From Rhizobium sp. C1 (GTDB taxonomy: Bacteria; Pseudomonadota; Alphaproteobacteria; Rhizobiales; Rhizobiaceae): a stretch of 64,000 bases of DNA. Where the stretch lies: NCBI RefSeq assembly GCF_021026335.1, contig NZ_JAJNCY010000011.1, positions 62,001 through 126,000 on the forward strand. Direction: 5' to 3'. The notes under the pieces were generated by a model, which saw only the letters and a program-made list of their open reading frames with translations, had not been told where the DNA came from and ran no database searches. Below are positions 18,666 through 31,282 of this stretch, piece by piece. Numbering within the stretch: the stretch's first letter is position 1; every line of letters starts with the position of its first letter. A program made the translations under genes and the position numbers.

Positions 18666-20120
18666 TCAGCGCGGCAGGATGGTGGAACCCATCAGAGCCT
18701 CATCGATGGCAGCAGCAGCCTGACGGCCTTCGCGGATTGCCCAGACGACCAGCGACTGGCCGCGGCGCACGTCGCCCGCTGCCCAGAGCTTGTCGACCGA
18801 GGTCTTGTAGTCGCGCGTGTTGGCGATGACGTTCTGCGAGCCGCGCTTGTCGGTCGAGATCGCCATCTTGCCGTCGAGTTCCTTGACCACGCTGTCCGTG
18901 AACGGACCGCGGAAACCGATCGCGATGAAGGCAAGATCGGCCTTGATGATGAATTCCGTCCCGGCGATCGGCTTGCGCTTTTCATCCACCTGCACGCACT
19001 TCACACCCGTCAGGATGCCGTCTTCGCCGACGAATTCGAGCGTGCCGACCTGGAACTCGCGCACCGCGCCCTCCGCCTGCGAGGAGGACGTGCGCATCTT
19101 CGTCGCCCAATAGGGCCAGACGGCGAGCTTGTCTTCCTTCTCCGGCGGCTGCGGGCGGATGTCGAGCTGGGTGACGCGCACCGCACCCTGGCGGAACGCC
19201 GTGCCGACGCAGTCGGACGCCGTATCGCCACCGCCGACGACGACGACATGCTTGCCACCGGCGAGAATCGGGTCCGACGGCCAGCCGACGCTGTCGATGT
19301 CTTCGCGGCCGACGCGGCGGTTCTGCTGAACCAGATAGGGCATCGCGTCATGCACGCCGGCGAGATCGGCACCCGGAATGCCGGCTTCGCGCGGCGTTTC
19401 CGAACCACCGCAATAAAGCACGGCATCATGCTCGGCGATCAGCTTCTCGGCCGGGATATCGACGCCGATGTTGAAGCCGTAATGGAAGGTCACGCCCTCG
19501 CCCTGCATCTGCTCGACGCGGCGGTCGATGAAGTTCTTCTCCATCTTGAAATCCGGAATGCCATAGCGCAGCAGGCCGCCGGCCTTGGATTCGCGCTCAT
19601 AGACATGGACCTCATGACCGGCGCGGGCGAGCTGCTGGGCAGCCGCCATGCCGGACGGACCGGAGCCGATGACGGCCACGCGCTTGCCGGTCTTCACCGT
19701 GGCCGGCTGCGGCACGATGTAACCAAGCTCATAGGCCTTGTCGGCAATCGCCTGTTCGACCGTCTTGATGGTGACCGGCACGTCTTCGAGGTTCAGCGTG
19801 CAGGCTTCCTCGCAGGGAGCCGGGCAGACGCGGCCGGTAAATTCCGGGAAATTGTTGGTCGAGTGGAGGTTCGCGATCGCTTCCTTCCACTTGCCGCTAT
19901 AGACGAGGTCGTTCCAGTCCGGGATCTGGTTGTGAACCGGGCAGCCCGTATCACCATGACAGAAGGGAATGCCGCAATCCATGCAGCGGGCGGCCTGTTT
20001 CTGCACTTCCGCATCCGACATGGGGATCGTGAATTCGCGGAAATGGCGGATACGATCAGACGCCGTCTGATACTTCGCCACCTGCCGGTCGATTTCCAGA
20101 AAACCTGTTACCTTGCCCAT
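18666..20120 (-). CDS. gltD: Glutamate synthase (NADPH) small subunit
   Basis: Beta subunit (484 aa) that passes electrons from NADPH through FAD and two [4Fe-4S] clusters to the large subunit during glutamate formation from 2-oxoglutarate and glutamine. The N-terminal cysteine clusters are CMDCGIPFCHGDTGCP and CPAPCEEAC; the FAD motif is GSGPSGMAAAQQLARAGH and the NADPH motif VVVGGGDTASDC. GGGAG precedes the ATG. It starts 15 bases after the YbjQ gene and is separated from gltB by three small genes on the same strand. Confidence 0.96.
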   Translation of the reverse strand: MGKVTGFLEIDRQVAKYQTASDRIRHFREFTIPMSDAEVQKQAARCMDCGIPFCHGDTGCPVHNQIPDWNDLVYSGKWKEAIANLHSTNNFPEFTGRVCPAPCEEACTLNLEDVPVTIKTVEQAIADKAYELGYIVPQPATVKTGKRVAVIGSGPSGMAAAQQLARAGHEVHVYERESKAGGLLRYGIPDFKMEKNFIDRRVEQMQGEGVTFHYGFNIGVDIPAEKLIAEHDAVLYCGGSETPREAGIPGADLAGVHDAMPYLVQQNRRVGREDIDSVGWPSDPILAGGKHVVVVGGGDTASDCVGTAFRQGAVRVTQLDIRPQPPEKEDKLAVWPYWATKMRTSSSQAEGAVREFQVGTLEFVGEDGILTGVKCVQVDEKRKPIAGTEFIIKADLAFIAIGFRGPFTDSVVKELDGKMAISTDKRGSQNVIANTRDYKTSVDKLWAAGDVRRGQSLVVWAIREGRQAAAAIDEALMGSTILPR

Positions 20121-20135
20121 CTTACTCCCACCTGT

Positions 20136-20462
20136 TTACCGGACCACAACGGCAGTGCCGGAGGCCGAAACCATCAGCATCGACCCGCTGGAACCGGTCG
20201 AAATCGTTTCATAGTCGATGTCGACACCGACAATTGCATTCGCACCGAGCCGGGCGGCTTCGCCCTGCAGCTCGGAAAGAGCGGTCTCGCGCGCATCGCG
20301 CAGAACTCGCTCGTAAGACCCGGATCGCCCGCCGACGATGTCGCGGATGCTGGCGAAGAAATCGCGAAACACGTTCGTTCCAAGGATCGCCTCGCCCGTG
20401 ACGATGCCCTTGTACTCGACGATCTCGCGTCCTTCTATCGTGTTCGTCGTCGTGACGATCAT
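20136..20462 (-). CDS. YbjQ/UPF0145 family protein
   Basis: A 108 aa protein of the heavy-metal-binding-domain-like UPF0145 (YbjQ) family. It has the family opening [25 protein letters not shown], the [15 protein letters not shown] segment and the terminal [10 protein letters not shown] and [11 protein letters not shown] strands. The fold forms pentameric rings in solved homologues, but no biochemical role is established. It begins 33 bases after vapC and ends 15 bases before gltD, so it is probably part of the glt transcript. Confidence 0.88.
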   Translation of the reverse strand: MIVTTTNTIEGREIVEYKGIVTGEAILGTNVFRDFFASIRDIVGGRSGSYERVLRDARETALSELQGEAARLGANAIVGVDIDYETISTGSSGSMLMVSASGTAVVVR

Positions 20463-20495
20463 TTAAAGCGTCCCCTCGGCGGCGCGGCCTCGCGC

Positions 20496-20891
20496 CTACT
20501 TCATCCAGTTCTCGACCCTCAGCCCCGGAACCCGGGAAAATTCATTTTCATTATTCGTCACCAGCACGGCGTCCAACGCCACTGCATGTGCCGCGATCCA
20601 GAGGTCATTTGGACCGATATTCTTTCCTTGCCTCAGCGCCAGCCGGATCTCGGCATAACGCTGATCTGCCGGTAGCTGCAGTGGTGCCACATAGAGGCGC
20701 CGCGTGACTGCCGATACCTTTTGCGTCAGCTCCTCGGAGCCGTTCTTCTTCACGCCATACCAGATCTCACCATGGGTGATGATGCTGATAAAAGCGTTCT
20801 CTTCCCCGACCTCGAGAAGCCGTTCGAACACCTTTCCACGCGGATCCCTCACGATCGCCGAAACGATGTTGGTATCGAGCATGTACCGCAT
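20496..20891 (-). CDS. vapC: VapC-type PIN-domain toxin
   Basis: A 131 aa PIN-domain ribonuclease. Acidic active-site residues are visible in MLDTNIVSAIV (Asp5), in the helix after ISIITHGEIWYG (Glu about 42) and in NDLWIAAHAVALDAVLVTNNENEF (two aspartates). VapC toxins cut tRNA or rRNA; the target cannot be predicted here. The start codon overlaps the antitoxin stop by one base (TGATG), ensuring coupled translation. Intact reading frame. Confidence 0.9.
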   Translation of the reverse strand: MRYMLDTNIVSAIVRDPRGKVFERLLEVGEENAFISIITHGEIWYGVKKNGSEELTQKVSAVTRRLYVAPLQLPADQRYAEIRLALRQGKNIGPNDLWIAAHAVALDAVLVTNNENEFSRVPGLRVENWMK

Positions 20892-21163
20892 CAGATCTCG
20901 ACCTCATCGAGCAGCGTGAGGTCATCGTCGCTTTCGACGAAATCCTCTCCACTCCAGGCTTCCGCCTGCTTGAGATACTCGATCAGCCCGGCAGTTGCTG
21001 CCGTCCGCATCAGGATCGAGCCATCCGGTTGCTGCACCATCACGGCGCGATCACCTTCAAGATCAAATTCCTTCGGGATGCGAACAGCACGGCTTCGGCC
21101 ATTCTTGAAGATGGCGACTGCAACCTCGCCACCTTCACCAGCGTCTTTCACATGCTCGTTCAT
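20891..21163 (-). CDS. vapB: VapB-type AbrB-fold antitoxin
   Basis: A 90 aa antitoxin with a swapped-hairpin AbrB DNA-binding domain (VAVAIFKNGRSRAVRIPKEFDLEGDRAVMV) followed by an acidic toxin-binding tail (SGEDFVESDDDLTLLDEVE). I set the start at 21163 because GGAG lies six bases upstream and the in-frame codons further upstream would be read out of the palindromic operator at 21179-21203. It neutralises and, with VapC, represses this locus. Confidence 0.87.
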   Translation of the reverse strand: MNEHVKDAGEGGEVAVAIFKNGRSRAVRIPKEFDLEGDRAVMVQQPDGSILMRTAATAGLIEYLKQAEAWSGEDFVESDDDLTLLDEVEI

Positions 21164-21178
21164 ATCAGGCTCCACCAC

Positions 21179-21203
21179 TGTGATATGCCGGAAGCATATC
21201 ACA
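21179..21203 (-). promoter_or_regulatory. Palindromic operator of vapBC
   Basis: Perfect inverted repeat TGTGATATGC, five-base spacer CGGAA, GCATATCACA, located 15 bases upstream of the vapB start and 19 bases after the gltB stop. Position and symmetry fit the autoregulatory site bound by VapB/VapBC. It lies inside the gltB-gltD interval, so it could also affect read-through to gltD. Confidence 0.78.
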
Positions 21204-21222
21204 ACAAACGAAACCGGTGAAC

Positions 21223-25950
<4,728 letters not shown>

Positions 25951-26518
25951 CGTCCTTCCTCCAAAAACCGGTCCGCACGCGCGGACGCCCCTGTTCATTT
26001 CCTTGATGCAGCGAGACGCCGCATCCCTCATGATCTTGCCGCACAATGACTGCGACAGTCACCTATTGAGCATCCCTCAGCATCGCCTGTCCCGTCATAC
26101 GGCGCAGGAACCTCGGAATTCTCATGCCTTGATTGATGCCCTTCAGCGGACTTTATCATCCGCAAGTGACGATCGGACTATAGCGCGAATTATCGCTGTT
26201 TCCAGCGTTTTTGCCGCGTCTTCGGCCCTTCAAGACCGAAATAGGACAGCAAACCTGTCCTATTTCATCGGTTCTATGCCAGAAACACGCCGAAGCTGCA
26301 AGAGCCTTGAGGCAAAATATTAACGCCAAAACGCACAAGCTTTCGTAAAATTACAGCGTGACGAAATTAAATTTCGAAAGGCTTTCGAGGATGATCGGAA
26401 TATTACCATTTGGTCAAATTTCGAGGTTTCCCGCTCCTCCCGGTGGCCGCCCCCGGAACAATTGATTAATGTCCCCACAAACCCCTGCGCGACGATACGG
26501 ACAAGGCCGGATTTTACG
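25951..26518. other. Gene-free interval between gltB and the threonine aldolase gene
   Basis: 568 bases with no credible protein gene. It must hold the gltB promoter (minus strand) and the aldolase promoter (plus strand). Its centre is clearly AT-richer than the genes. It contains a perfect 11-bp inverted repeat at 26239-26265 and a smaller palindrome CGAAATT-A-AATTTCG at 26362-26376. No riboswitch or known sRNA was recognised. Confidence 0.7.
26239..26265. promoter_or_regulatory. Operator-like perfect inverted repeat upstream of gltB
   Basis: AAATAGGACAG, spacer CAAAC, CTGTCCTATTT: 11 bp each side, no mismatches, about 290 bases ahead of the gltB start and 255 before the aldolase start. No T-run follows on either strand, so a protein-binding site is more likely than a terminator. 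The cognate regulator is unknown. Confidence 0.55.
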
Positions 26519-27571
26519 ATGTTTTTTGCCTCCGATAACTGGGCCGGCGCCCATCCGAAGATTGCCCACCGGCTGACCACGGAAGCCGGCGGCTTCGCCT
26601 CGGCCTATGGCACGTCCGCGCTCGACAAGAAGGTCGAGCAGACCTTCAATGACATCTTCGAACGTGAGGTCGCGGTCTTTTTCGTGTCGACGGGAACGGC
26701 CGCCAATTCGCTCGCGCTGGCGAGCGTCGGCAAGCCGGGCGGCGTGATTTTTTGCCACGACAGCGCGCATGTCTTCTGCGACGAATGCGGCGCGCCCGGC
26801 TTTTTCTCCAGCGCCGCCCGCCTCTCGCCCATCGCAGGCAAGGATGGCAAGATCGATCCGGTGAGCCTGGAACGCGGCATCCGCGCCGTGCCCCCCGCCT
26901 TCATCCATGCCGGCCAGCCCATGGCCGTCACGGTCACGCAATCGACCGAATCCGGCACGCTCTATTCTCTGGAAGAGATCGAGCGCATCGCCGGCATCGC
27001 CAGGAGCCACGACATTCCGCTCCACATGGATGGCGCCCGTTTTGCCAATGCGCTGACGGCGCTTGATGTCTCGCCCGCCGAAATGACCTGGAAGCGCGGT
27101 ATTGATATCCTGTCCTTCGGCGCGACCAAGAACGGCTGCTGGTGCGCCGAAGCCATCGTGTTCATGAACCCGGAACAGGCCCGCCAGCTCCCCTTCATCC
27201 GCAAGCAGTCGGCACAGCTCTTCTCCAAGACGCGCTTTGTCGCCGCTCAGTTCGAAGCCTATTTCGAAGACGGTTTATGGCTGGAACTTGCAGCGCACGC
27301 CAATGCCATGGCCGACCGCTTGCGCGCCGGCATCGCGGCAAGCAACCACGCCCGGGCCGCCTGGCACACGAGCGCCAATGAAGTTTTCGCCATCATCCGC
27401 AACGACGCCTCGAAGCGGCTGCGCGACGCCAACGCGCAGTTTTACGACTGGCACGAAATCCCCGAGCATCTGCACGAGGCGATCGCACCCGACGAGACGC
27501 TGGTGCGCCTCGTCACCGCTTTCGCCACGGAAGCGTCCGAAGTTGACCGGTTCATCGAAATTCTCGGGTAA
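26519..27571 (+). CDS. ltaE: Low-specificity L-threonine aldolase
   Basis: PLP enzyme (350 aa) splitting L-threonine or allo-threonine to glycine and acetaldehyde. It belongs to the beta-eliminating lyase family: PLP phosphate and ring contacts are seen in FVSTGTAANSLAL and HDSAHVFCDECGAP, the PLP Asp/His in IPLHMDGARFANAL, and the Schiff-base lysine in DILSFGATKNGCWCAEAIV. ATG 26519 is chosen; a TTG at 26462 would add an unusual extension. It is followed by a 207-base gap containing a perfect GTTTATC/GATAAAC hairpin (27643-27660). Appears monocistronic. Confidence 0.9.
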   Translation: MFFASDNWAGAHPKIAHRLTTEAGGFASAYGTSALDKKVEQTFNDIFEREVAVFFVSTGTAANSLALASVGKPGGVIFCHDSAHVFCDECGAPGFFSSAARLSPIAGKDGKIDPVSLERGIRAVPPAFIHAGQPMAVTVTQSTESGTLYSLEEIERIAGIARSHDIPLHMDGARFANALTALDVSPAEMTWKRGIDILSFGATKNGCWCAEAIVFMNPEQARQLPFIRKQSAQLFSKTRFVAAQFEAYFEDGLWLELAAHANAMADRLRAGIAASNHARAAWHTSANEVFAIIRNDASKRLRDANAQFYDWHEIPEHLHEAIAPDETLVRLVTAFATEASEVDRFIEILG

Positions 27572-27642
27572 CTGCAAGATCACGCGACGCTCACGATTCT
27601 CGTGTCCCAGATGACGCGGACGTCACGCCGCGATCACACGCT

Positions 27643-27660
27643 GTTTATCGCGAGATAAAC
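27643..27660. promoter_or_regulatory. Hairpin between ltaE and the bufferin operon
   Basis: GTTTATC, loop GCGA, GATAAAC: a perfect 7-bp inverted repeat 72 bases after ltaE and 119 before bufA. It may be the 3' end of ltaE mRNA or an operator in the bufA promoter region; there is no T-run. Confidence 0.4.
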
Positions 27661-27778
27661 GCAGGTTGATTTCCATTTTAACAGGAGATGTGACAGTTTC
27701 TTCTCACCGGACCAGAGGGGCTCCGGCGGCGGGAATTTCAGCCTCGCCGAACCCGACACAATTTGAGGAGAATACATA

Positions 27779-28090
27779 ATGTCCACCAAGACCGTAATCG
27801 GCGCATCCGCAGTTGCCAGCGCTCTCATGATGGCAGTTTCCGCCACCACCTTCGTCTCGTCCGTCACCGCGGCGGCCGCAGATGACGCCAAGGAAAAGTG
27901 CTTCGGCGTTGCCATGGCTGGCAAGAACGACTGCGCGGCCGGCCCCGGGACGACCTGCGCCGGCACCTCCAAGGTCGACTACCAGGGCAATTCCTGGAAA
28001 TACGTCGCCAAGGGCACCTGCACCACGATGAAGCTGCCGGGCGACCGCAAGGGCTCGCTGGAAGCGCTGAAGCGCGACCTCCCGGCCTGA
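27779..28090 (+). CDS. bufA: Bufferin precursor peptide, DUF2282 family (BufA-like)
   Basis: A 103 aa exported Cys-containing peptide. Residues 1-34 form a signal peptide (hydrophobic core around 6-30, Ala-rich cleavage region). The mature part has four cysteines, Cys41, Cys52, Cys60 and Cys81, in the order [21 protein letters not shown] and KGTCTTM. This is the DUF2282 pattern of the copper-binding ribosomal peptide bufferin, in which, as I recall from the Caulobacter work, cysteines are oxidised to thiooxazoles by the adjacent MNIO enzyme. GAGGAG precedes the ATG. It heads an operon with bufB, bufC and doxX. Expected role: periplasmic sequestration of copper or another soft metal; the metal is an inference. 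Confidence 0.86.
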   Translation: MSTKTVIGASAVASALMMAVSATTFVSSVTAAAADDAKEKCFGVAMAGKNDCAAGPGTTCAGTSKVDYQGNSWKYVAKGTCTTMKLPGDRKGSLEALKRDLPA

Positions 28091-28120
28091 TGACAGGCTG
28101 AAACGGGCCTGAAAAGACCG

Positions 28121-28142
28121 GCGGAGAGTATTGCGTCTCCGC
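28121..28142 (+). other. Hairpin 30 bases after bufA
   Basis: Perfect 7-bp inverted repeat GCGGAGA/TCTCCGC with an eight-base loop in the bufA-bufB spacer. It is the first of three hairpins in this 215-base gap and could protect the short bufA transcript from 3' decay. Confidence 0.45.
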
Positions 28143-28181
28143 AAGCCGGGACCGCCAGCAAATCGCGTCGATGCCTCGGCC

Positions 28182-28205
28182 GCCGGTGGGTTTTCAACCA
28201 CCGGC
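28182..28205 (+). other. Hairpin in the bufA-bufB spacer
   Basis: Perfect 8-bp stem GCCGGTGG/CCACCGGC with loop GTTTTCAA. No T-run follows. It stands between the other two hairpins of the spacer. Confidence 0.45.
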
Positions 28206-28243
28206 AACGAGAAGGCAGCGGCATCGGCCATTCAATCCGGCGT

Positions 28244-28275
28244 CCGGGCCTCCCCGGCTGGGGTGCCGGTTTTTT
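28244..28275 (+). terminator. Attenuator-like terminator between bufA and bufB
   Basis: An imperfect GC-rich hairpin (arms CCGGGCCTCCCC and GGGGTGCCGG, loop GGCT, with one mismatch and bulges) followed directly by six Ts at 28270-28275, 30 bases before the bufB ATG. It looks like an intrinsic terminator that only part of the polymerases would pass, which would give more precursor peptide than enzyme. Confidence 0.6.
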
Positions 28276-28305
28276 ATGACCAGAACCATTTGAAGGAAGA
28301 TCAAC

Positions 28306-29205
28306 ATGAAACCGGAAGGTCTTGGCCACCCTGCCCGAAACGGCAAGACATTGCCCGCTCGCGCCGGAGCCGGCTTCAAGTCCGTTCATGCCGACGCGAT
28401 CCTCGCAGACAGCTACCGGATCGGTTTCCTGGAAGTGCATGCGGAGAATTACATGGGGGCTGGCGGTCATCCGCACCGCCTGTTGGCCCGCATGCGGGAG
28501 CAATTTCCGCTCTCCGTGCATGGCGTCGGACTGTCCATCGGGTCCGAGAACGGCATCGACGCCATGCACCTTTCGCGCCTGAAATCCGTTGTCGACCGCT
28601 ATCAGCCCGAACAGGTGTCCGAACACCTCGCCTGGTCCACCCATGACGACAGCTATTTCAACGACCTTCTGCCGGTGCCCTACGACCGCGAAACGCTGAC
28701 CCGTGTCTGCGATCATATAGACACGGTCCAGTCTGCTCTAGGCCGGAAGATCCTGCTCGAGAACCCCTCGACCTATGCGATCTTCGAACGCTCGACCATG
28801 AGCGAAACCGATTTCATCCGCGAGATTGCCCGCCGCACCGGCTGCGGCCTGCTGCTCGACGTCAACAACGTGCTGGTGTCTTCGGTCAACAACCGCTTCA
28901 AGCCGCTCATGTATCTGCACGATTTCCCGCTCGATCTGGTCGAGGAAATCCATCTTGCCGGCCACGCGGAAGATGAGGACGAAGACGGCGGGCGCCTCCT
29001 GATCGACGCCCACGACCGCCCCGTAGATGACGACGTCTGGCGCCTCTACGATATCGTGATCAGCCAGACAGGCCCGCTGCCGACCCTCATCGAGTGGGAC
29101 AATGACGTTCCCGACTGGCCGGTGCTCCGTCGCGAGGCGCAAGCCGCTGACGCGATCCTGGCCCGGCACGCGACCACCTATCTGATGGGCGCCCGCCATG
29201 GCTAG
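28306..29205 (+). CDS. bufB: Multinuclear non-haem iron oxidase, DUF692/MNIO family (BufB-like)
   Basis: A 299 aa TIM-barrel enzyme of the MNIO family that binds two or three iron ions and oxidises cysteines in peptide substrates. Candidate metal ligands occur in the family blocks [59 protein letters not shown] and LIEWDND. AAGGA lies just ahead of the ATG. It overlaps bufC by eight bases, as its obligate partner usually does. Expected substrate is the bufA product upstream; the modification type is an inference from characterised bufferin systems. Confidence 0.9.
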   Translation: MKPEGLGHPARNGKTLPARAGAGFKSVHADAILADSYRIGFLEVHAENYMGAGGHPHRLLARMREQFPLSVHGVGLSIGSENGIDAMHLSRLKSVVDRYQPEQVSEHLAWSTHDDSYFNDLLPVPYDRETLTRVCDHIDTVQSALGRKILLENPSTYAIFERSTMSETDFIREIARRTGCGLLLDVNNVLVSSVNNRFKPLMYLHDFPLDLVEEIHLAGHAEDEDEDGGRLLIDAHDRPVDDDVWRLYDIVISQTGPLPTLIEWDNDVPDWPVLRREAQAADAILARHATTYLMGARHG

Positions 29206-29983
29206 TGCTCCATCCTCTCGGCAACAGGCCTTCGCGGCCGCGCTTCTCGATCCGGATCGCGACATCCCGGAAGGCCTCGTGACGCCAGACGGCCAGCCGG
29301 CCGCCAGGCGCTTCGGCATCTACCGCAATAACGTGACCGTCAGCCTCGTCAACGCGCTGTCGGAAGTCTTCCCGACCGTCCAGAACCTCGTCGGCGAAGA
29401 GTTCTTCCGCGCGATGGCCAGACTTTACGTGCAGGAGAACCTGCCGACCTCGCGCCTGCTTTTCGAATACGGTGCTAGCTTCCCGGCCTTCATCGGCCAG
29501 TTCGAGCCCGCTGCCGACCTGCCCTTCCTGCCTGATGTCGCCCGGCTGGAGCGCCTCTGGCTCGACAGTTTCCACGCCGCCGACGCCGCGCCTCTCGATG
29601 GAACCATTCTCCAGCGTGTCCCGCCCGAACAGCTTGCCGGATTGACCTTCGGCACTCATCCCGCGACGCGCCTGTTTCGCGGCAATCACGCGGCCGTCAC
29701 CATCATGGCCCGCGACCGCGCCGGCGAACCGCTGGACGGCCTCGATCCGTTTGTTGCGGAAGACGGGCTGATCACCCGCCCCGCCTTTGACCCCGAAATC
29801 CGCCATCTGCCGCAAGGCGGGGCGGATTTCATCGGCCTCCTCATGGAGGGGCACACGCTTGGCGAGGCGGCGGGCGCTGCCCTCTCCGCCGATTCCAATT
29901 TCAACCTGCCGGCCGCCATTTCGGCCATCATCGAGGCAGGCGCATTTTCAAAGGTCCTTTTTGAGGGGATGGAGGTTTCCTGA
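29198..29983 (+). CDS. bufC: DUF2063 partner protein of the MNIO enzyme (BufC-like)
   Basis: A 261 aa protein whose N-terminal DUF2063 domain reads [42 protein letters not shown] and [20 protein letters not shown]. In known systems this subunit recruits the precursor peptide to the MNIO oxidase. The C-terminal half ([22 protein letters not shown]) resembles the winged-helix-like substrate docking region. It starts inside the end of bufB (eight-base overlap) and is followed two bases later by the DoxX gene, so translation of all three is coupled. Confidence 0.88.
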   Translation: MASAPSSRQQAFAAALLDPDRDIPEGLVTPDGQPAARRFGIYRNNVTVSLVNALSEVFPTVQNLVGEEFFRAMARLYVQENLPTSRLLFEYGASFPAFIGQFEPAADLPFLPDVARLERLWLDSFHAADAAPLDGTILQRVPPEQLAGLTFGTHPATRLFRGNHAAVTIMARDRAGEPLDGLDPFVAEDGLITRPAFDPEIRHLPQGGADFIGLLMEGHTLGEAAGAALSADSNFNLPAAISAIIEAGAFSKVLFEGMEVS

Positions 29984-29984
29984 C

Positions 29985-30563
29985 ATGAATTTTCTGATGA
30001 AGATCAAGCAATTGCACGATGGCGTCTTCGGCCTTGCCGAGAAGCTGACGGAGGGCTGGCTTCTCGGCCTCTTCGCCCGCTTCGTCTTCTTCGCCGTGCT
30101 CTATTTCTACTTCCTGAACTCCTTTGGCACCAAGGTCGGCGAAGGCTTTGCAGGCTTCTTCCAGATCCAGGACGGCGCCTACTATCAGATTGCACCCAAG
30201 GCGATGGATGCCGTCAGCGGCGACGTCGGCGCACTGCCCTTCTTCCCCTGGAAGATCATCGTGCCGCTCGGCACCTATATGGAGCTTATCCTGCCGGCAC
30301 TGGTCGTGCTCGGCCTCTTCACCCGCGTCGCCGCCGTCGGCATGATCGGCTTCGTCATCGTCCAGACGCTCACCGACATTTACGGCCACATGGCCGACGC
30401 ACAAACCATCGGCGCGCTCTTCGACCGCTTCCCCGACAGCCTCATTTCCGACCAGCGCCTGCTCTGGAGCGTACCGCTTGTCTATCTGGCGCTGAAGGGC
30501 GGTGGGGCGATCTCGCTTGATGCAATTCTGTCCAGACTCGCGCCGAAGCCGCAATGGGCCTGA
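29985..30563 (+). CDS. bufD: DoxX family inner-membrane protein (BufD-like)
   Basis: A 192 aa membrane protein with about four transmembrane helices (near residues 26-46, 84-102, 106-128 and 157-172) typical of the DoxX family. A DoxX gene closes many bufferin and gold-induced gig operons, where its role is unknown but could be redox related. The ATG at 29985 is preceded by GGAGG at 29970-29974; the frame is open much further upstream but that part overlaps bufC. A good terminator-like hairpin follows. Confidence 0.87.
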   Translation: MNFLMKIKQLHDGVFGLAEKLTEGWLLGLFARFVFFAVLYFYFLNSFGTKVGEGFAGFFQIQDGAYYQIAPKAMDAVSGDVGALPFFPWKIIVPLGTYMELILPALVVLGLFTRVAAVGMIGFVIVQTLTDIYGHMADAQTIGALFDRFPDSLISDQRLLWSVPLVYLALKGGGAISLDAILSRLAPKPQWA

Positions 30564-30573
30564 CGCAGACCAG

Positions 30574-30607
30574 AAGAGACCCCCGGCAGGGAAACCGGGG
30601 GCCTCTT
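30574..30607 (+). terminator. Hairpin at the end of the bufferin operon
   Basis: Arms AAGAG-A-CCCCCGG and CCGGGGG-C-CTCTT form a 12-bp stem with one A-C mismatch and an eight-base loop, 10 bases after the doxX stop. Only a weak T content follows. It also lies downstream of the converging hsp20 gene and may serve both. Confidence 0.65.
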
Positions 30608-30646
30608 CCAATCAAACCGGAGGAGTTTATTGGGAATTAAGTCAGC

Positions 30647-31111
30647 TTAGTTGAGCTGGCCTTCGATCGCCTTCGGAGCTTCGCTCTTCGAGGCGACGAT
30701 ATCGATGCGGCGCGGTTTCATCGTTTCAGGAATTTCGCGCACGAGGTCGATGTGGAGCAAGCCGTTCTTCAGCGAGGCGCCGCGCACTTCGACATAGTCG
30801 GCGAGCTGGAAGCGGCGCTCGAAGGCGCGCTTGGCAATGCCGCGATAGAGATAGTCGACATCCTTGTCGATTTCGGCAGATTTTTCACCCTTCACGGTCA
30901 GCGCATGTTCGCGCGCTTCGATGGAAAGTTCGCTTTCGTCGAAGCCGGCAACGGCCATGGTGATGCGATAGGCGTTCTCACCCGTCCGCTCGATATTGTA
31001 GGGCGGATAGCTCTGCGACTGGTCGGGCTGGCCGACGCCGTCAAGCATGTTGAAAAGGCGGTCGAAGCCGACGGTGGAGCGATAAAGGGGAGAGTAGTCG
31101 ATGTGACGCAT
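30647..31111 (-). CDS. Small heat-shock protein, Hsp20/IbpA family
   Basis: A 154 aa ATP-independent holdase that keeps unfolding proteins soluble. The alpha-crystallin domain runs from about residue 33 ([27 protein letters not shown]) through [38 protein letters not shown]; a conserved IDIVAS tail follows. The class A rhizobial start [20 protein letters not shown] fixes the ATG at 31111; in-frame codons further upstream belong to the leader. AGGAGG seven bases before the ATG appears trapped in a ROSE-like hairpin, so translation should be heat induced. Confidence 0.93.
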   Translation of the reverse strand: MRHIDYSPLYRSTVGFDRLFNMLDGVGQPDQSQSYPPYNIERTGENAYRITMAVAGFDESELSIEAREHALTVKGEKSAEIDKDVDYLYRGIAKRAFERRFQLADYVEVRGASLKNGLLHIDLVREIPETMKPRRIDIVASKSEAPKAIEGQLN

Positions 31112-31210
31112 GATGTCCTCCTGAGAAGCGACGTCAGTCAATGTTTTCAATGCCTCAGGCCCCGGTTCTGGCGGCGGGAGGCGGTTCGCGAAGACCCGTT
31201 TGGCATCTTC
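31112..31210 (-). promoter_or_regulatory. ROSE-like RNA thermometer in the hsp20 leader
   Basis: On the minus strand the sequence at 31115-31132 folds so that the ribosome-binding site AGGAGG pairs with CTTCT, with one bulged G in the opposite arm (GTC-G-CTTCT), the hallmark of ROSE elements found before rhizobial ibpA-type genes. Further short hairpins (for example GCC-TGA-GGC) lie upstream. Melting at heat-shock temperature would free the site. The upstream limit given is approximate. Confidence 0.65.
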
Positions 31211-31282
31211 GAAGAAACAGATGGGAATTGATTTTTGCGCTTCAAGAGGGGATGACATGAAACACTCGAAATCACGAATCCG

